From G963663315 sp965231905 (lineage in GTDB: Bacteria > Pseudomonadota > Gammaproteobacteria > Arenicellales > Poriferihabitantaceae): a stretch of DNA of 64,000 nt. Location: assembly GCA_965231905.1 (NCBI GenBank), contig CBDDOO010000002.1:1364001-1428000 (forward strand), read 5' to 3'. Below are positions 35,460 through 44,113 of this stretch, in pieces (the stretch's first letter is position 1; each line of letters opens with the position of its first letter). A program made the position numbers and the translations under genes. Under the pieces are notes generated by a model. It was given only the letters and a program-made list of their open reading frames with translations, ran no database searches and was not told where the DNA came from.

Positions 35460-37757
35460 CTAGAAGGAATGTCGCAGGTTCAGTTTCAGCAGGGAGCGGA
35501 CTTCCCGGTCTGTATCCTCGATGCGCTCTGTGACCAGTTCCAGCGTCAGGTCTCTGGAAGACCGGAACCTCGTTCCGACCCGAACGGTTCGTGGACTGTC
35601 TTTGGCTAAATCCGCTCCCGCAAACGGCGTCAGCAGCCCTTTTTCAAGAGGCAGGCCATAGCCGATGCGCACATCCAGGGCGCTTCTGGATATATCCTGG
35701 GTCTTCGGTACGACATCGTCCCATAACGCCCGGGCTTTCGTATCCGCTCCCCAGCGCGGTTCCAGCGTAAACCACTGCCCGCGTCCGCCCGCTCCTTCGC
35801 CACCGCGCACGGTGACGCTCAACCCCGATTCCCTTATCCCCGATTCACTGTGCGCCGCCAGATACCGCGCGCGCCCTTCAATCGACAGGCCCGGTCTCTG
35901 ATAACGCATTCCACCAGCCAGTTCCATGCCCGTTCCACGCAGCGCGTCTCCGCCGTCCCTGCGTACCGACACTTCCAGGAACGGTTCCAGTTCATGGCCG
36001 GTCGATGAATGGACCCTGCGCGACGCTTCCACTCCGGCGCGAAGACGCCAACTGTCCGCCGTCAGACCATGAACCCGTTCTGTCCCCTCTTGCGTCTTTA
36101 TCCGCGAGCGCCCCGCGTCCATGCGAAACGCCAGATTCGTTTTTCCTCTCGGCGCCAGTTGTCGTCTCAATCCCAGAGAACCCAGCCGCATTGACAGGTC
36201 CGAGGTCTGTAACGCTCCGTCTTTCGGAATATGCCGCGCTTCGCCGTCTCCGGTTCCCGCTACCGCTCTTATTTCCAGTTCGTTGTCCAGGGTCCAGCGC
36301 ATATACGGGTAGAACCCATTTATCGTGGTCTCCAGCTCGCCTTCGCCTTCCTGTGTTGTATAGTCCGCTTCGCCTTCACTGCGCGAGACGGCAAGGCCCG
36401 CAACCCAGGCGTCGGCGCGCGCGTCCATGCCGAGCCAGCCGGTACGCATCTCTCCATCATAATGGCTTTGTTCGCCTCCGGCAAAGCGGCTCCAGTCGCC
36501 CCGTCCCCACAGCGACCATCGCGTCGTTCCGGGCGATGCGCCGGACCCCGGGAGCAGTGAGAAATGGCTGGAGCCGAGCAGGTCGGCGGAGCGCATACCC
36601 TGACTTTGAATGATACAGCGCGAGCGGGCAGAACCTGGCCAGGATGGGCCTTCCGTCAGACACGGATGCCCGTCTTCAGGGATTCGGGTTCCCTGTAACG
36701 GAATGTTATGACCGGCCAGCGTTACCGCCCCACCCAGGTCGCCAAAGCGCGCGCTGATATTGGTGATGGCGCTCGATAATGAGCGCCGGGCCAGCGCCGA
36801 TAACGCGCCTCTGACGGCATTCTGAATCCGCGGTTGCGGGACATCCGTGATCGTAATGGTAAAGATCAATGTGGCCGTTGCGCCGTTGGCGTCTGTCGCC
36901 ATCCAGGTGTATTGTGTCGGTGTATGCGCCCCGGTGGGGACGCCGGTCAATCTGCGCGCGCTGGAGTCATACAGGATGCCCGATGGCGGCGCCGGGGTCA
37001 GGGTATAGGTCAGGGCGCCGCTCCCTTTGGTCGCTTGCGGGAAGGATAGCGGGGCAATCTCTTGTCCGCGCGTCCAGTTCTGGTTCGGTATGGATTCGCT
37101 GCCGAAGGTCGGAATGAGAGAAGGCGTTAGGGTCGTCGGGGGCGGTAGCGTTGTAATCGGATCGGGGGTCACTGGATCGGGGGTCACTGGATCGGGGGTC
37201 ACTGGATCGGGGGTCACTGGATCAGGGGTCACTGGATCAGGGGTCACTGGATCAGGGGTCACTGGATCAGGGGTCACTGGATCAGGGGTCACTGGATCAG
37301 GGGTCACTGGATCAGGGGTCACTGTGATCGGCGCGGCGCCGAGCGCCGCGCCACCCCACAAGTGAGCATGACGCTTGCAGTGGATCAGCATTGAACTGTA
37401 TTTATCCAGATCAATATTGGCAGGCAGGGCGTACTCCTGAGCGCCCTTGTTTGATTTCAGTATGGCAATTTCGATTGAGGAGGGGGGTTTAACATCATTG
37501 TCCCCAATGTCTGCAATCGGCATTGTTGACAGATAAATCCTCAGATCCGGGCCAGCTGTCGTCGCGAAGTCTTCATCGAATACGATAAACCGGGCATTGT
37601 CGCGGCTTACGATTTCCCACTCTCCCGCAATGTCATAGTCTTTCCTGATCCAGTTTCCCGGACCGCGCAGAGTTTCATCACAAAACGCTGAAAAAGAGAG
37701 CGAAACCAGAACCAGCGCACAGACTGACCGAGGTAATGTTGTGATTCTGTTTTTCAT
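35460..37757 (-). CDS. Exported DM13 / Pro-Val-Thr repeat / Ig-like / outer-membrane barrel protein
   Basis: A 765-residue surface protein. A Sec signal peptide (1-26) is followed by a DM13 domain (about 30-140; GEWEIVSRDNARFIVFDEDF, a conserved Cys127 in LIHCKRH), then ten DPVTP repeats (about 147-200), a putative Ig-like domain (about 215-312; GALTYTLTPAPPSGILYDSS), a linker with a Cys pair, and a C-terminal beta-barrel of about 300 residues starting near WSLWGRGDWSRFAGG and ending in Phe (LRHSF), as in autotransporters. DM13 domains are thought to take part in electron transfer or redox chemistry; display by a barrel is unusual. The overall function is unknown. Confidence 0.75.
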   Translation of the reverse strand: MKNRITTLPRSVCALVLVSLSFSAFCDETLRGPGNWIRKDYDIAGEWEIVSRDNARFIVFDEDFATTAGPDLRIYLSTMPIADIGDNDVKPPSSIEIAILKSNKGAQEYALPANIDLDKYSSMLIHCKRHAHLWGGAALGAAPITVTPDPVTPDPVTPDPVTPDPVTPDPVTPDPVTPDPVTPDPVTPDPVTPDPVTPDPITTLPPPTTLTPSLIPTFGSESIPNQNWTRGQEIAPLSFPQATKGSGALTYTLTPAPPSGILYDSSARRLTGVPTGAHTPTQYTWMATDANGATATLIFTITITDVPQPRIQNAVRGALSALARRSLSSAITNISARFGDLGGAVTLAGHNIPLQGTRIPEDGHPCLTEGPSWPGSARSRCIIQSQGMRSADLLGSSHFSLLPGSGASPGTTRWSLWGRGDWSRFAGGEQSHYDGEMRTGWLGMDARADAWVAGLAVSRSEGEADYTTQEGEGELETTINGFYPYMRWTLDNELEIRAVAGTGDGEARHIPKDGALQTSDLSMRLGSLGLRRQLAPRGKTNLAFRMDAGRSRIKTQEGTERVHGLTADSWRLRAGVEASRRVHSSTGHELEPFLEVSVRRDGGDALRGTGMELAGGMRYQRPGLSIEGRARYLAAHSESGIRESGLSVTVRGGEGAGGRGQWFTLEPRWGADTKARALWDDVVPKTQDISRSALDVRIGYGLPLEKGLLTPFAGADLAKDSPRTVRVGTRFRSSRDLTLELVTERIEDTDREVRSLLKLNLRHSF
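37159..37323 (-). repeat. 15-bp tandem repeat encoding DPVTP, about eleven units
   Basis: In coding direction units are ACCCCTGATCCAGTG (seven, start-proximal) and then ACCCCCGATCCAGTG (four), differing by one silent base. The blocks of identical units show recent expansion, and the number is likely to vary between strains. The period is a multiple of three, so changes keep the frame. Confidence 0.92.
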
Positions 37758-37827
37758 GGGCTGTTTTTCATGAGTTTGATTTTACCTGACTGGCGTTATA
37801 GTACAACCATCATGTCTGCCCTTCGGT

Positions 37828-37949
37828 TCTTGCACGGGCGGGCACGGAGACCCGCCCCCCGTTCGGAGCCGGGGGCGGGAATGACGAGGTGAGGGTGGGA
37901 TTGTATGTGGGGGCGGGAATGGCGATGTCGGATGGCGCCGGGGCCATTG
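37828..37949. repeat. Direct repeat upstream of the DM13 gene, with hairpin copy 10
   Basis: TTCTTGCACGGGCGGGCACG, GAGACCCGCCCCCC, GTTCGGAGCCGGGGGC, GGGAATGACGAGGTGAGGGT and GATGTCGGATGGCGCCGGGG: the same blocks as at 35307-35459, rearranged. It fills most of the 274-bp gap before argB. Promoters for the surface gene and argB must lie in or beside it but are not obvious. Confidence 0.75.
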
Positions 37950-38031
37950 TGATTGCGGTTCGGCTGGTATTTTATTCGTTGTATTGCGGTAGAATACCGC
38001 CTCCCGGCAACTTGATGAAAATATTGATTCG

Positions 38032-38925
38032 ATGAATCCGAATGACCCGATTGATCCATCCGTAGCAAGGATTCTGATTGAAGCCTTGCCCTATATCCGG
38101 CGTTATCAGGGTAAGACGATTGTCATAAAGTATGGTGGCAATGCCATGGTGGAGCAGGAACTGAAGTATGGTTTTGCGCGGGATGTCATCTTGATGAAAC
38201 TGGTCGGGATGAATCCGGTGATCGTGCATGGAGGAGGCCCCCAGATCAGCGCGTTGCTCAGAAGGGTTGGCAAGGAATCCACTTTTATTGACGGCCTGCG
38301 GGTCACCGACAGTGAAACCATGGATATTGTCGAGATGGTATTGGGCGGACTGGTCAACAAGGAAATTGTCAATCTGATCAATTCCCTCGGCGGCAAGGCG
38401 GTCGGATTGACCGGCAAGGACGGCAACTTGATTCGCGCCCGTAAAATGGTGGTCAGCCAGGATGATCCGGTGTTGAAAAGATCCGAGATTATTGATTACG
38501 GCCATGTCGGGGAAGTCGAACATATCGAGCCGCAAATCGTCCAGTTGCTGGAATCCCGGGCATTCATTCCTGTGATCGCTCCGATCGGGGTAGGCGAGGA
38601 CGGTCAGACTTACAATATCAACTCGGATACGGTCGCTGGTCGGCTGGCTGTCACCCTGAACGCGGAAAAATTAATGCTGTTGACCAATACGCCGGGGGTT
38701 ATGGATGGAAAAGGCGACCTGATCCGGGAACTGGAATTTGACCAGATTCAGAAATTGCGGGATGATGGAGCCATTACAGACGGCATGATCCCGAAACTGG
38801 AGTGCGCCATGGACGCGATACGAAGCGGCGTGTCTTCATCACTGATTCTTGACGGACGTGTCCGGCATGCGCTGCTGCTTGAATTGTTTACCGATTCGGG
38901 TATCGGCACACAGATCGTAGCGTAG
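38032..38925 (+). CDS. argB: Acetylglutamate kinase
   Basis: Phosphorylates N-acetylglutamate in arginine synthesis. The 297-residue protein has KYGGNAMVE (residues 36-44), VIVHGGGPQISALLRR, GKDGNLIRARKM, NINSDTVAGRLA and the C-terminal DGMIPKLECAMDAI. The N-terminal helix (DPSVARILIEALPYIRRYQG) is the extension found in arginine-feedback-inhibited hexameric forms. The start is ATG 38032. It stands apart from other arg genes; fpr follows 25 bp downstream. Confidence 0.96.
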   Translation: MNPNDPIDPSVARILIEALPYIRRYQGKTIVIKYGGNAMVEQELKYGFARDVILMKLVGMNPVIVHGGGPQISALLRRVGKESTFIDGLRVTDSETMDIVEMVLGGLVNKEIVNLINSLGGKAVGLTGKDGNLIRARKMVVSQDDPVLKRSEIIDYGHVGEVEHIEPQIVQLLESRAFIPVIAPIGVGEDGQTYNINSDTVAGRLAVTLNAEKLMLLTNTPGVMDGKGDLIRELEFDQIQKLRDDGAITDGMIPKLECAMDAIRSGVSSSLILDGRVRHALLLELFTDSGIGTQIVA

Positions 38926-38950
38926 AGACACAAGACAAAGCTGAAATATC

Positions 38951-39724
38951 ATGGCGCAATCCTATTCAGAAACGGTGATTGGCGTCCACCACTGGTCGGA
39001 CAAGTTGTTCACGATAAAAACCACCCGTCCCCCCGGTCTGCGTTTTCGCAACGGGGAGTTCGCGATGATGGGGATGGAAGTCGATGGTAAGCCCCTGATG
39101 CGCGCCTACAGCATGGCCAGCTCGAACTACGAGGGTTATCTGGAGTTTTACAGCATCAAGGTGCAGGATGGGCCGTTGACCTCCAGATTGCAGCATGTGA
39201 AGGTGGGTGACAGGCTGCTGATCAGTAAAAAACCCACTGGCACGCTATTATGGGATCGTCTGCGCCCCGGGAAGCGCCTCTACCTGTTGGGCACCGGCAC
39301 CGGTCTTGCGCCATTCCTCTCAATCATCAAGGGCCCGGATGTTTACGACCATTTTGAAAAGGTCATCCTGGTGCATGGTTGCCGCTATATCAACGAGTTG
39401 ACCTATCAACAGTTGATCAACCATGAACTTAAGGACAATGAATATTTCGGAGACAGCGTCCGGGACAAACTGATCTACTATCCCGCCGTTACCCGGGAAA
39501 AATACAAGAATTTCGGGCGCATCACGATGTTGCTAGAAACCGGAAAACTGATGAGGGATGTCAAGATGCCGGCGCTGAATGTGGAAGATGACCGGTTCAT
39601 GTTATGCGGCGGTCCGGGGATGCTGAAAAGCCTGTCCGGCATCCTCGATAACATGGGTTTCCGGGAAACCCGGAAAAGCGACTACAGGGAGTATGTGGTG
39701 GAACGGGCTTTCGTGGAAAAATAA
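38951..39724 (+). CDS. fpr: Ferredoxin/flavodoxin--NADP+ reductase
   Basis: A 257-residue FAD enzyme that exchanges electrons between NADPH and ferredoxin or flavodoxin. FAD-binding RAYSMASSNYEGYLEF, NADP-binding LLGTGTGLAPFLSIIKG and FMLCGGPGMLKSL are visible. The C-terminus EYVVERAFVEK is typical of the short bacterial (Fpr) type. It could supply electrons to the Rieske oxygenases in this window, though that is inference. The 3' end overlaps the convergent retropepsin-like gene by about 43 bases. Confidence 0.93.
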   Translation: MAQSYSETVIGVHHWSDKLFTIKTTRPPGLRFRNGEFAMMGMEVDGKPLMRAYSMASSNYEGYLEFYSIKVQDGPLTSRLQHVKVGDRLLISKKPTGTLLWDRLRPGKRLYLLGTGTGLAPFLSIIKGPDVYDHFEKVILVHGCRYINELTYQQLINHELKDNEYFGDSVRDKLIYYPAVTREKYKNFGRITMLLETGKLMRDVKMPALNVEDDRFMLCGGPGMLKSLSGILDNMGFRETRKSDYREYVVERAFVEK

Positions 39725-40122
39725 TTTCCTGACCTGCGCATCCCCTTGGCAAAAGACATTGGAACATTCGGGCTGTCGGGATTGACAGCCAGTGTCTGAC
39801 TGCCCGGTATTACGACCAGATCCATGTCCTCCATCGGTATCGCGCCAATCAAGGCCTGATCGCCCAGAACAAGCGCCCCGGTGAACCCGACGCGATTCAT
39901 GAACGCCAATTTGACCGGGCCGACATAAGAAACCTTTTTATTCGAACCATCAGCCAGCGTGACTTCCCGCTGCTCTGCCTCATCAAGGCCAAGCTGGATC
40001 GCTACATGCTCCGGGATGCACAAATGCAGAGCGCCGGTATCGGCCAGCGCAGAAATAGTAACCGAAGCCAGCTCAGGCCGCCGGGGATTGCTTAACGTGA
40101 TTTCAGAATGAGTCAAGCCCAT
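39682..40122 (-). CDS. Retropepsin-like (clan AA) aspartic protease family protein
   Basis: A 146-residue protein starting MGLTHSEITLSNPRRPELAS at ATG 40122. ISALADTGALHLCIPEHVA carries the catalytic DTGA-type motif, and VVIPGSQTLAVNPDSPNVPM near the end is a family hallmark. Bacterial members are small and soluble, with unproven function. The gene overlaps fpr tail-to-tail by about 43 bases. An unlikely extension upstream runs into repeat DNA and was excluded. Confidence 0.7.
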   Translation of the reverse strand: MGLTHSEITLSNPRRPELASVTISALADTGALHLCIPEHVAIQLGLDEAEQREVTLADGSNKKVSYVGPVKLAFMNRVGFTGALVLGDQALIGAIPMEDMDLVVIPGSQTLAVNPDSPNVPMSFAKGMRRSGNYFSTKARSTTYSL

Positions 40123-40171
40123 GATAAAAATTGACCTGTTTTGGACGATTCGTATAATAACATATTCCGAT

Positions 40172-40220
40172 GCGGGCGGGCGCGGAGCCCCCCCCGATCG
40201 GAGTCGGGGGCAGGCTCTAC
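40172..40220. repeat. Dispersed hairpin repeat (copy 11) with GATCGGAGTCGGGGG tail
   Basis: GCGGGCGGGCGCGGAGCCCC then CCCCGATCGGAGTCGGGGGC and AGGCTCTACGG, a combination also seen beside the DM13 gene. It lies between the protease-like gene and the end of the ABC ATPase gene. Confidence 0.6.
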
Positions 40221-42241
40221 GGTGGGGATTGCAGAAGGGATAACCGGTTTCGGTCAATGTGGCAGAATATGGTGTGGCCGTTGATGGTTTGCGCTGGCGG
40301 AATGACTTCATCACAGATCCTGCCGATCTTGCGCTGGCATCTGAGCTGGAACGGACATCCCAGGTCGGACGGGGCGGTTTCGACAATATCACGGATCTCG
40401 ACATGGGATTGCGCGTCGGGGTCCGGTTCGAGCGCGGCTTCCATCAACGCTTCGGTATAAGGATGAAAAGCGGGTTTGTAAACCGCGTCGACCGGACCGA
40501 TTTCACAAATTCGACCCTGGTACAGTACCAGAACGCGGTCGGCCACCGCGCGTACCGTGGCCAGGTCATGGGAGACGAACAGGTACGCGACTCCGTTTTC
40601 CTGTTGCAGTTTCGACAACAGTTCAAGCACTGCCGCCTGAACCGAAACATCCAGCGCCGAAGTGACTTCGTCGCATAACGCCAGTATCGGTTCTGCGGCA
40701 AAGGCGCGGGCAATACCCACCCGCTGCTTTTCTCCCCCGGACAATTGATCCGGAGTGCGTCCCAGGTAGTCTCTGGTCAGGCGGACACTCTCCAGGAGTC
40801 CGGCTGCCCGGTCAATGGCTGCGGCCTGGTCCATGTCAAAGTAGAGTTGCAGCGGGGCGGACAGGATTTCTGCAATGGTTTTCCTGGGATTGAGCGATGA
40901 ATCCGGGTTCTGGAAAATCATCTGGATGTCTTTCCTGCACTGTAACGACCTTGCGTCCGTTACACAGTCCAGGGATTCTCCTCCTTCTATTCGCATGGTT
41001 CCGTTGCAGGGTGGGATCAAGCCCACGATCGACCGCAGTATGGTTGATTTCCCGCTGCCTGATTCCCCGACCACAGCAAGGGTTTCCCCTTTGTTCAGGA
41101 TCAGGCTCAAGTTGTTTACGGTTAGCGTCCGCCGCTTGTCTCCCTGTCCCGTGAGGCGTTTGAGCCAACCCGGACGGTCGTAGGATATCGCCAGATTCCG
41201 AAGCTCAAGCAGGCCCTGGTTTTTACTGCCTGCGGCCTGCGGCCTGATTTTCTCCCGAGAACCGCTTTGCGGGAAATTTCCGGAATCGAAGTGACAACGC
41301 ACCATTACGCCGTCCGGCATCCTGTTCAATGGCGGCGATTCGTTGAGGCATATCTCCTGTCGATGCGCACATCTGGGTGCAAAGGCACATGCGTTTCTGG
41401 TTGCCGACAGCTTCGGCGGGGTTCCGGGCAGGGCTTGTGGAATCCCGGCGCCGTCGATTTTCGGAATCGAGGATAACAATCCACGGGTATAGGGGTGCGA
41501 CGGGCTTTTAAGAATTTCGGTACTGGTTCCCAGTTCCATCAGTTCTCCGGCATACAACACCGCGACCCGGTCGCTGATCCGGGCAATCGCTCCGAGGTCG
41601 TGGCTGACAAACACCATGGCTACGCCAGACGCGCGGCAAAGGTCCCTGAGCAGTTCGAGAATATGCACCTGGGTGGTGACATCAAGTCCGGTAGTCGGTT
41701 CATCCAGCAGTAATACGCGGGGCCGACCGGCCAGCGCCATGGCGATGGCGCAACGCTGTTGCTGGCCGCCGGACAATTCATGCGGATGACGGTCCCGGAT
41801 CTGTTCGGGGGAGGGGAGCCGAACTTGAGCCAGAAGGTCCGTTACCGCCATTTTCCGATTGGCGGGAGCAAGGTCGGTATGCAGCATCAGGGATTCTTCA
41901 ATCTGTCGGCCAATGGTCATGGTGGGGGTCAGGGACTGCCCCGCATTCTGCGGAACCAAGCAAATTTCTCCGCCTCTCAATGCTTCGAGCTGATTGCGGT
42001 TTATATCGAACATCGAGACGTTGTCAAAAACAGCGTCACCGCCCAGCAACTCGAGTCCCTGCTCCAGATAACCCATCATGGACAGCGCGACGGTGCTTTT
42101 GCCGGAACCGGACTCTCCAACCAGCCCCAGAATTTCGTTTGGCCTGACATCCAGTGTAATCCCCCTCAGAACCGGAACCTGCGCCGCGCTCCCGGTTTTG
42201 ACTCCAACAGACAGGTCGTCAAGATGAATCAGCCGGTTCAT
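40217..42241 (-). CDS. Peptide/opine ABC transporter, fused dual ATP-binding protein (DppD-DppF / GsiA type)
   Basis: A 674-residue protein with two complete ATPase domains. First: GLVGESGSGKSTVALSMMGY, ELSGGQQQRCAIAMAL, VLLLDEPTTGLDVTT. Second: AVVGESGSGKSTILRSIVGL, QLSGGEKQRVGIARAF, LALCDEVTSALDVSV. Each is followed by the oligopeptide-type C-terminal segment (CAFAPRCAHRQEICLNE; GCPFQLRCQRKIGRICDE). The two halves are normally separate genes. Its start abuts the permease stop, last in the order of the transporter operon. The substrate is unknown; peptides, opines or betaine-like compounds are possible. Confidence 0.9.
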   Translation of the reverse strand: MNRLIHLDDLSVGVKTGSAAQVPVLRGITLDVRPNEILGLVGESGSGKSTVALSMMGYLEQGLELLGGDAVFDNVSMFDINRNQLEALRGGEICLVPQNAGQSLTPTMTIGRQIEESLMLHTDLAPANRKMAVTDLLAQVRLPSPEQIRDRHPHELSGGQQQRCAIAMALAGRPRVLLLDEPTTGLDVTTQVHILELLRDLCRASGVAMVFVSHDLGAIARISDRVAVLYAGELMELGTSTEILKSPSHPYTRGLLSSIPKIDGAGIPQALPGTPPKLSATRNACAFAPRCAHRQEICLNESPPLNRMPDGVMVRCHFDSGNFPQSGSREKIRPQAAGSKNQGLLELRNLAISYDRPGWLKRLTGQGDKRRTLTVNNLSLILNKGETLAVVGESGSGKSTILRSIVGLIPPCNGTMRIEGGESLDCVTDARSLQCRKDIQMIFQNPDSSLNPRKTIAEILSAPLQLYFDMDQAAAIDRAAGLLESVRLTRDYLGRTPDQLSGGEKQRVGIARAFAAEPILALCDEVTSALDVSVQAAVLELLSKLQQENGVAYLFVSHDLATVRAVADRVLVLYQGRICEIGPVDAVYKPAFHPYTEALMEAALEPDPDAQSHVEIRDIVETAPSDLGCPFQLRCQRKIGRICDEVIPPAQTINGHTIFCHIDRNRLSLLQSPP

Positions 42242-43138
42242 TCAGATGACTCCCGGCCCCCGGTCAACCCGTAATGCCTTGCCGAGGGCGTCGGCAAACA
42301 GGTTGATTCCGATAATCAGCGTAGAGAGGAAGATGGCCGGCCAGATACCGGCCCAGGGAGCTACGGTCAGGAATTCCCTGGAATCGGAAATCATCAATCC
42401 CCAGTCCGGTGTCGGCGGCGTGGCGCCAAAACCGAGGAAACTCAGGGAACTGAATGCCAGCATCATCCACGACCAGCGCATCGCCCATTCCACCAGCAGA
42501 ATATCCTGCAGATTCGGCAGCATCTCCTGGAAGACAATGAATCGGGAACCATGTCCTCGTACGCGAGCGGCGGTAATATAATCCTTGACGGCAATGCCTT
42601 GCGCGGCGCCTCGACCGATCCGAATGACCGAGATGCCGTTGAAGAAAGACAAGGTCGGAATCAGGGCATAGACACCGCCGCCGGTAAAACTGATAATCAA
42701 TAACAGGAACAGCAGTCCGGGGATGGCGAGAAACGCATCGACCAGCCGCATGCACAATTCGTCGATGCGCCCGCCTGCCAGACCGAGTGAAACCCCGGCG
42801 ATTCCACCCCACAGGGCCGCGATAACGGCGGAGATCAGGGTGATGACAATGGAGATCCGGCCGCCGGCAATGGTTCTGCTGAAGACATCCCTGCCCAGGC
42901 TGTCGGTCCCCATCGGATGTTCCCACGAGGGCGCCTGCAGGATGCGATCCGCATTTTGCAGGGCGACATCGTACGGGGTGATGAAGGAGGAGACCACTGC
43001 CAGCAACAGGTGAAACGCAACCAGAAACAGGCCGATTGCGCCGACCGGCCTTGCAATAATGCCACGCAGGATGGTGATGACGCCTGCGAGACGGGAATGG
43101 TCAGAGCCGGGCCAGGTCCTGTTTTCTGCTGGAATCAC
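42242..43138 (-). CDS. ABC transporter permease, DppC type
   Basis: A 298-residue inner-membrane protein with six TM helices, starting with a cytoplasmic tail and TM1 (PVGAIGLFLVAFHLLLAVVS). The EAA-type loop (AARVRGHGSRFIVFQEMLPN) contacts the ATPases. PSWEHPMGTDSLGRDVFSRT is the signature of DppC/OppC permeases. It abuts both neighbouring genes without a gap. Confidence 0.9.
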   Translation of the reverse strand: MIPAENRTWPGSDHSRLAGVITILRGIIARPVGAIGLFLVAFHLLLAVVSSFITPYDVALQNADRILQAPSWEHPMGTDSLGRDVFSRTIAGGRISIVITLISAVIAALWGGIAGVSLGLAGGRIDELCMRLVDAFLAIPGLLFLLLIISFTGGGVYALIPTLSFFNGISVIRIGRGAAQGIAVKDYITAARVRGHGSRFIVFQEMLPNLQDILLVEWAMRWSWMMLAFSSLSFLGFGATPPTPDWGLMISDSREFLTVAPWAGIWPAIFLSTLIIGINLFADALGKALRVDRGPGVI

Positions 43139-44101
43139 CTAGCCTCCCTCTGCCGAAACTTTCGTTCGGAGTCTCGGGTTCAATAATATGACCAGAAAAT
43201 CAGCGATCAGATTGACCGCGATGTACATCACCGCGAACATCAACGCGATGGCCTGAACCAGTGGCAGATCCCGGTCAAAAATACTCTGGATGATCAGGGT
43301 CCCCAACCCCGGATAGTTGAAAACCTTCTCGATTACAACCACTCCGCTCAGCAGCCAGGCCATGGTCAGGGCGGCGATATTGATAGTTGGCAGCAAAGCG
43401 CTCGGCAACATGTGGCGAAACACGATACGTCTGAACGGCACCCCTTTCAAGGTCGCCATTTTGACGAATTCACTGGACATGGTATCGATTACGCTGGCCC
43501 GGGTTATCCGCAGGATGTGCGCGGTCATGACAAAAGCCAGGGTCATCATCGGCAATATGATGTTGGGCAGTATTTCCGCTACCGAAGCCTCGGTCGGCAG
43601 TATGGTTACGGCGGGAAACCACTTCAGACTGATCGCGAACAGGAAGATCAAGCCAGTGGCGATGACGAATTCGGGGATAGTCATCGCCAGCAACGCGATG
43701 CCGGACACGACATGGTCCGGGAATCGCTCCCGGTAAACTCCCGCAATCACCCCCAGTATGATGGCCAGCGGAATGCCGATCAGGGCAGCGGATGTCCCCA
43801 ATATGACGGTGTTTCGGAATCGGGGGGCGATAATATCGTGGATCGGCCGTTTTCGTTTCAGCGAATCCCCGAACTCACCCTGGAGCGCTTTTCCGGACCA
43901 GTCGAAAAAACGCTCGACAGAAGATTTGTCAAGCCCGAGTCCGGACTGGCAACTGGATAATCGTTCGCCCTGGGCCAGTTTGCCGAGGTAGGCTGTGCAG
44001 GCGTCGCCCGGCAACGCTTCGGTGACGGAGAATACCACGATGGCGACAAATACCAGTGTGAATACCGCCATGACCAGTCGCCGCAGGAGAACTTTCAGCA
44101 A
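43139..44101 (-). CDS. ABC transporter permease, DppB type
   Basis: A 320-residue inner-membrane protein. TM1 is RRLVMAVFTLVFVAIVVFSV, and the EAA loop is MATLKGVPFRRIVFRHMLPSA (close to TLKG-P...H-LPS). It includes the DppB-specific segment between TM1 and TM2 with two Cys (GDACTAYLG, SSCQSGLG). It pairs with the DppC-type permease. 12 bp separate it from the binding-protein gene. Confidence 0.9.
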   Translation of the reverse strand: MLKVLLRRLVMAVFTLVFVAIVVFSVTEALPGDACTAYLGKLAQGERLSSCQSGLGLDKSSVERFFDWSGKALQGEFGDSLKRKRPIHDIIAPRFRNTVILGTSAALIGIPLAIILGVIAGVYRERFPDHVVSGIALLAMTIPEFVIATGLIFLFAISLKWFPAVTILPTEASVAEILPNIILPMMTLAFVMTAHILRITRASVIDTMSSEFVKMATLKGVPFRRIVFRHMLPSALLPTINIAALTMAWLLSGVVVIEKVFNYPGLGTLIIQSIFDRDLPLVQAIALMFAVMYIAVNLIADFLVILLNPRLRTKVSAEGG

Positions 44102-44113
44102 AAGGAATCTCCT

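Noticed and set aside
37159..37323. CRISPR array
   Set aside because: Units are contiguous 15-base coding repeats without spacers.
37027..37365. Plus-strand frame with GVTGS repeats
   Set aside because: It is the complement of the DPVTP repeat in the surface-protein gene and has no start signal or family support.
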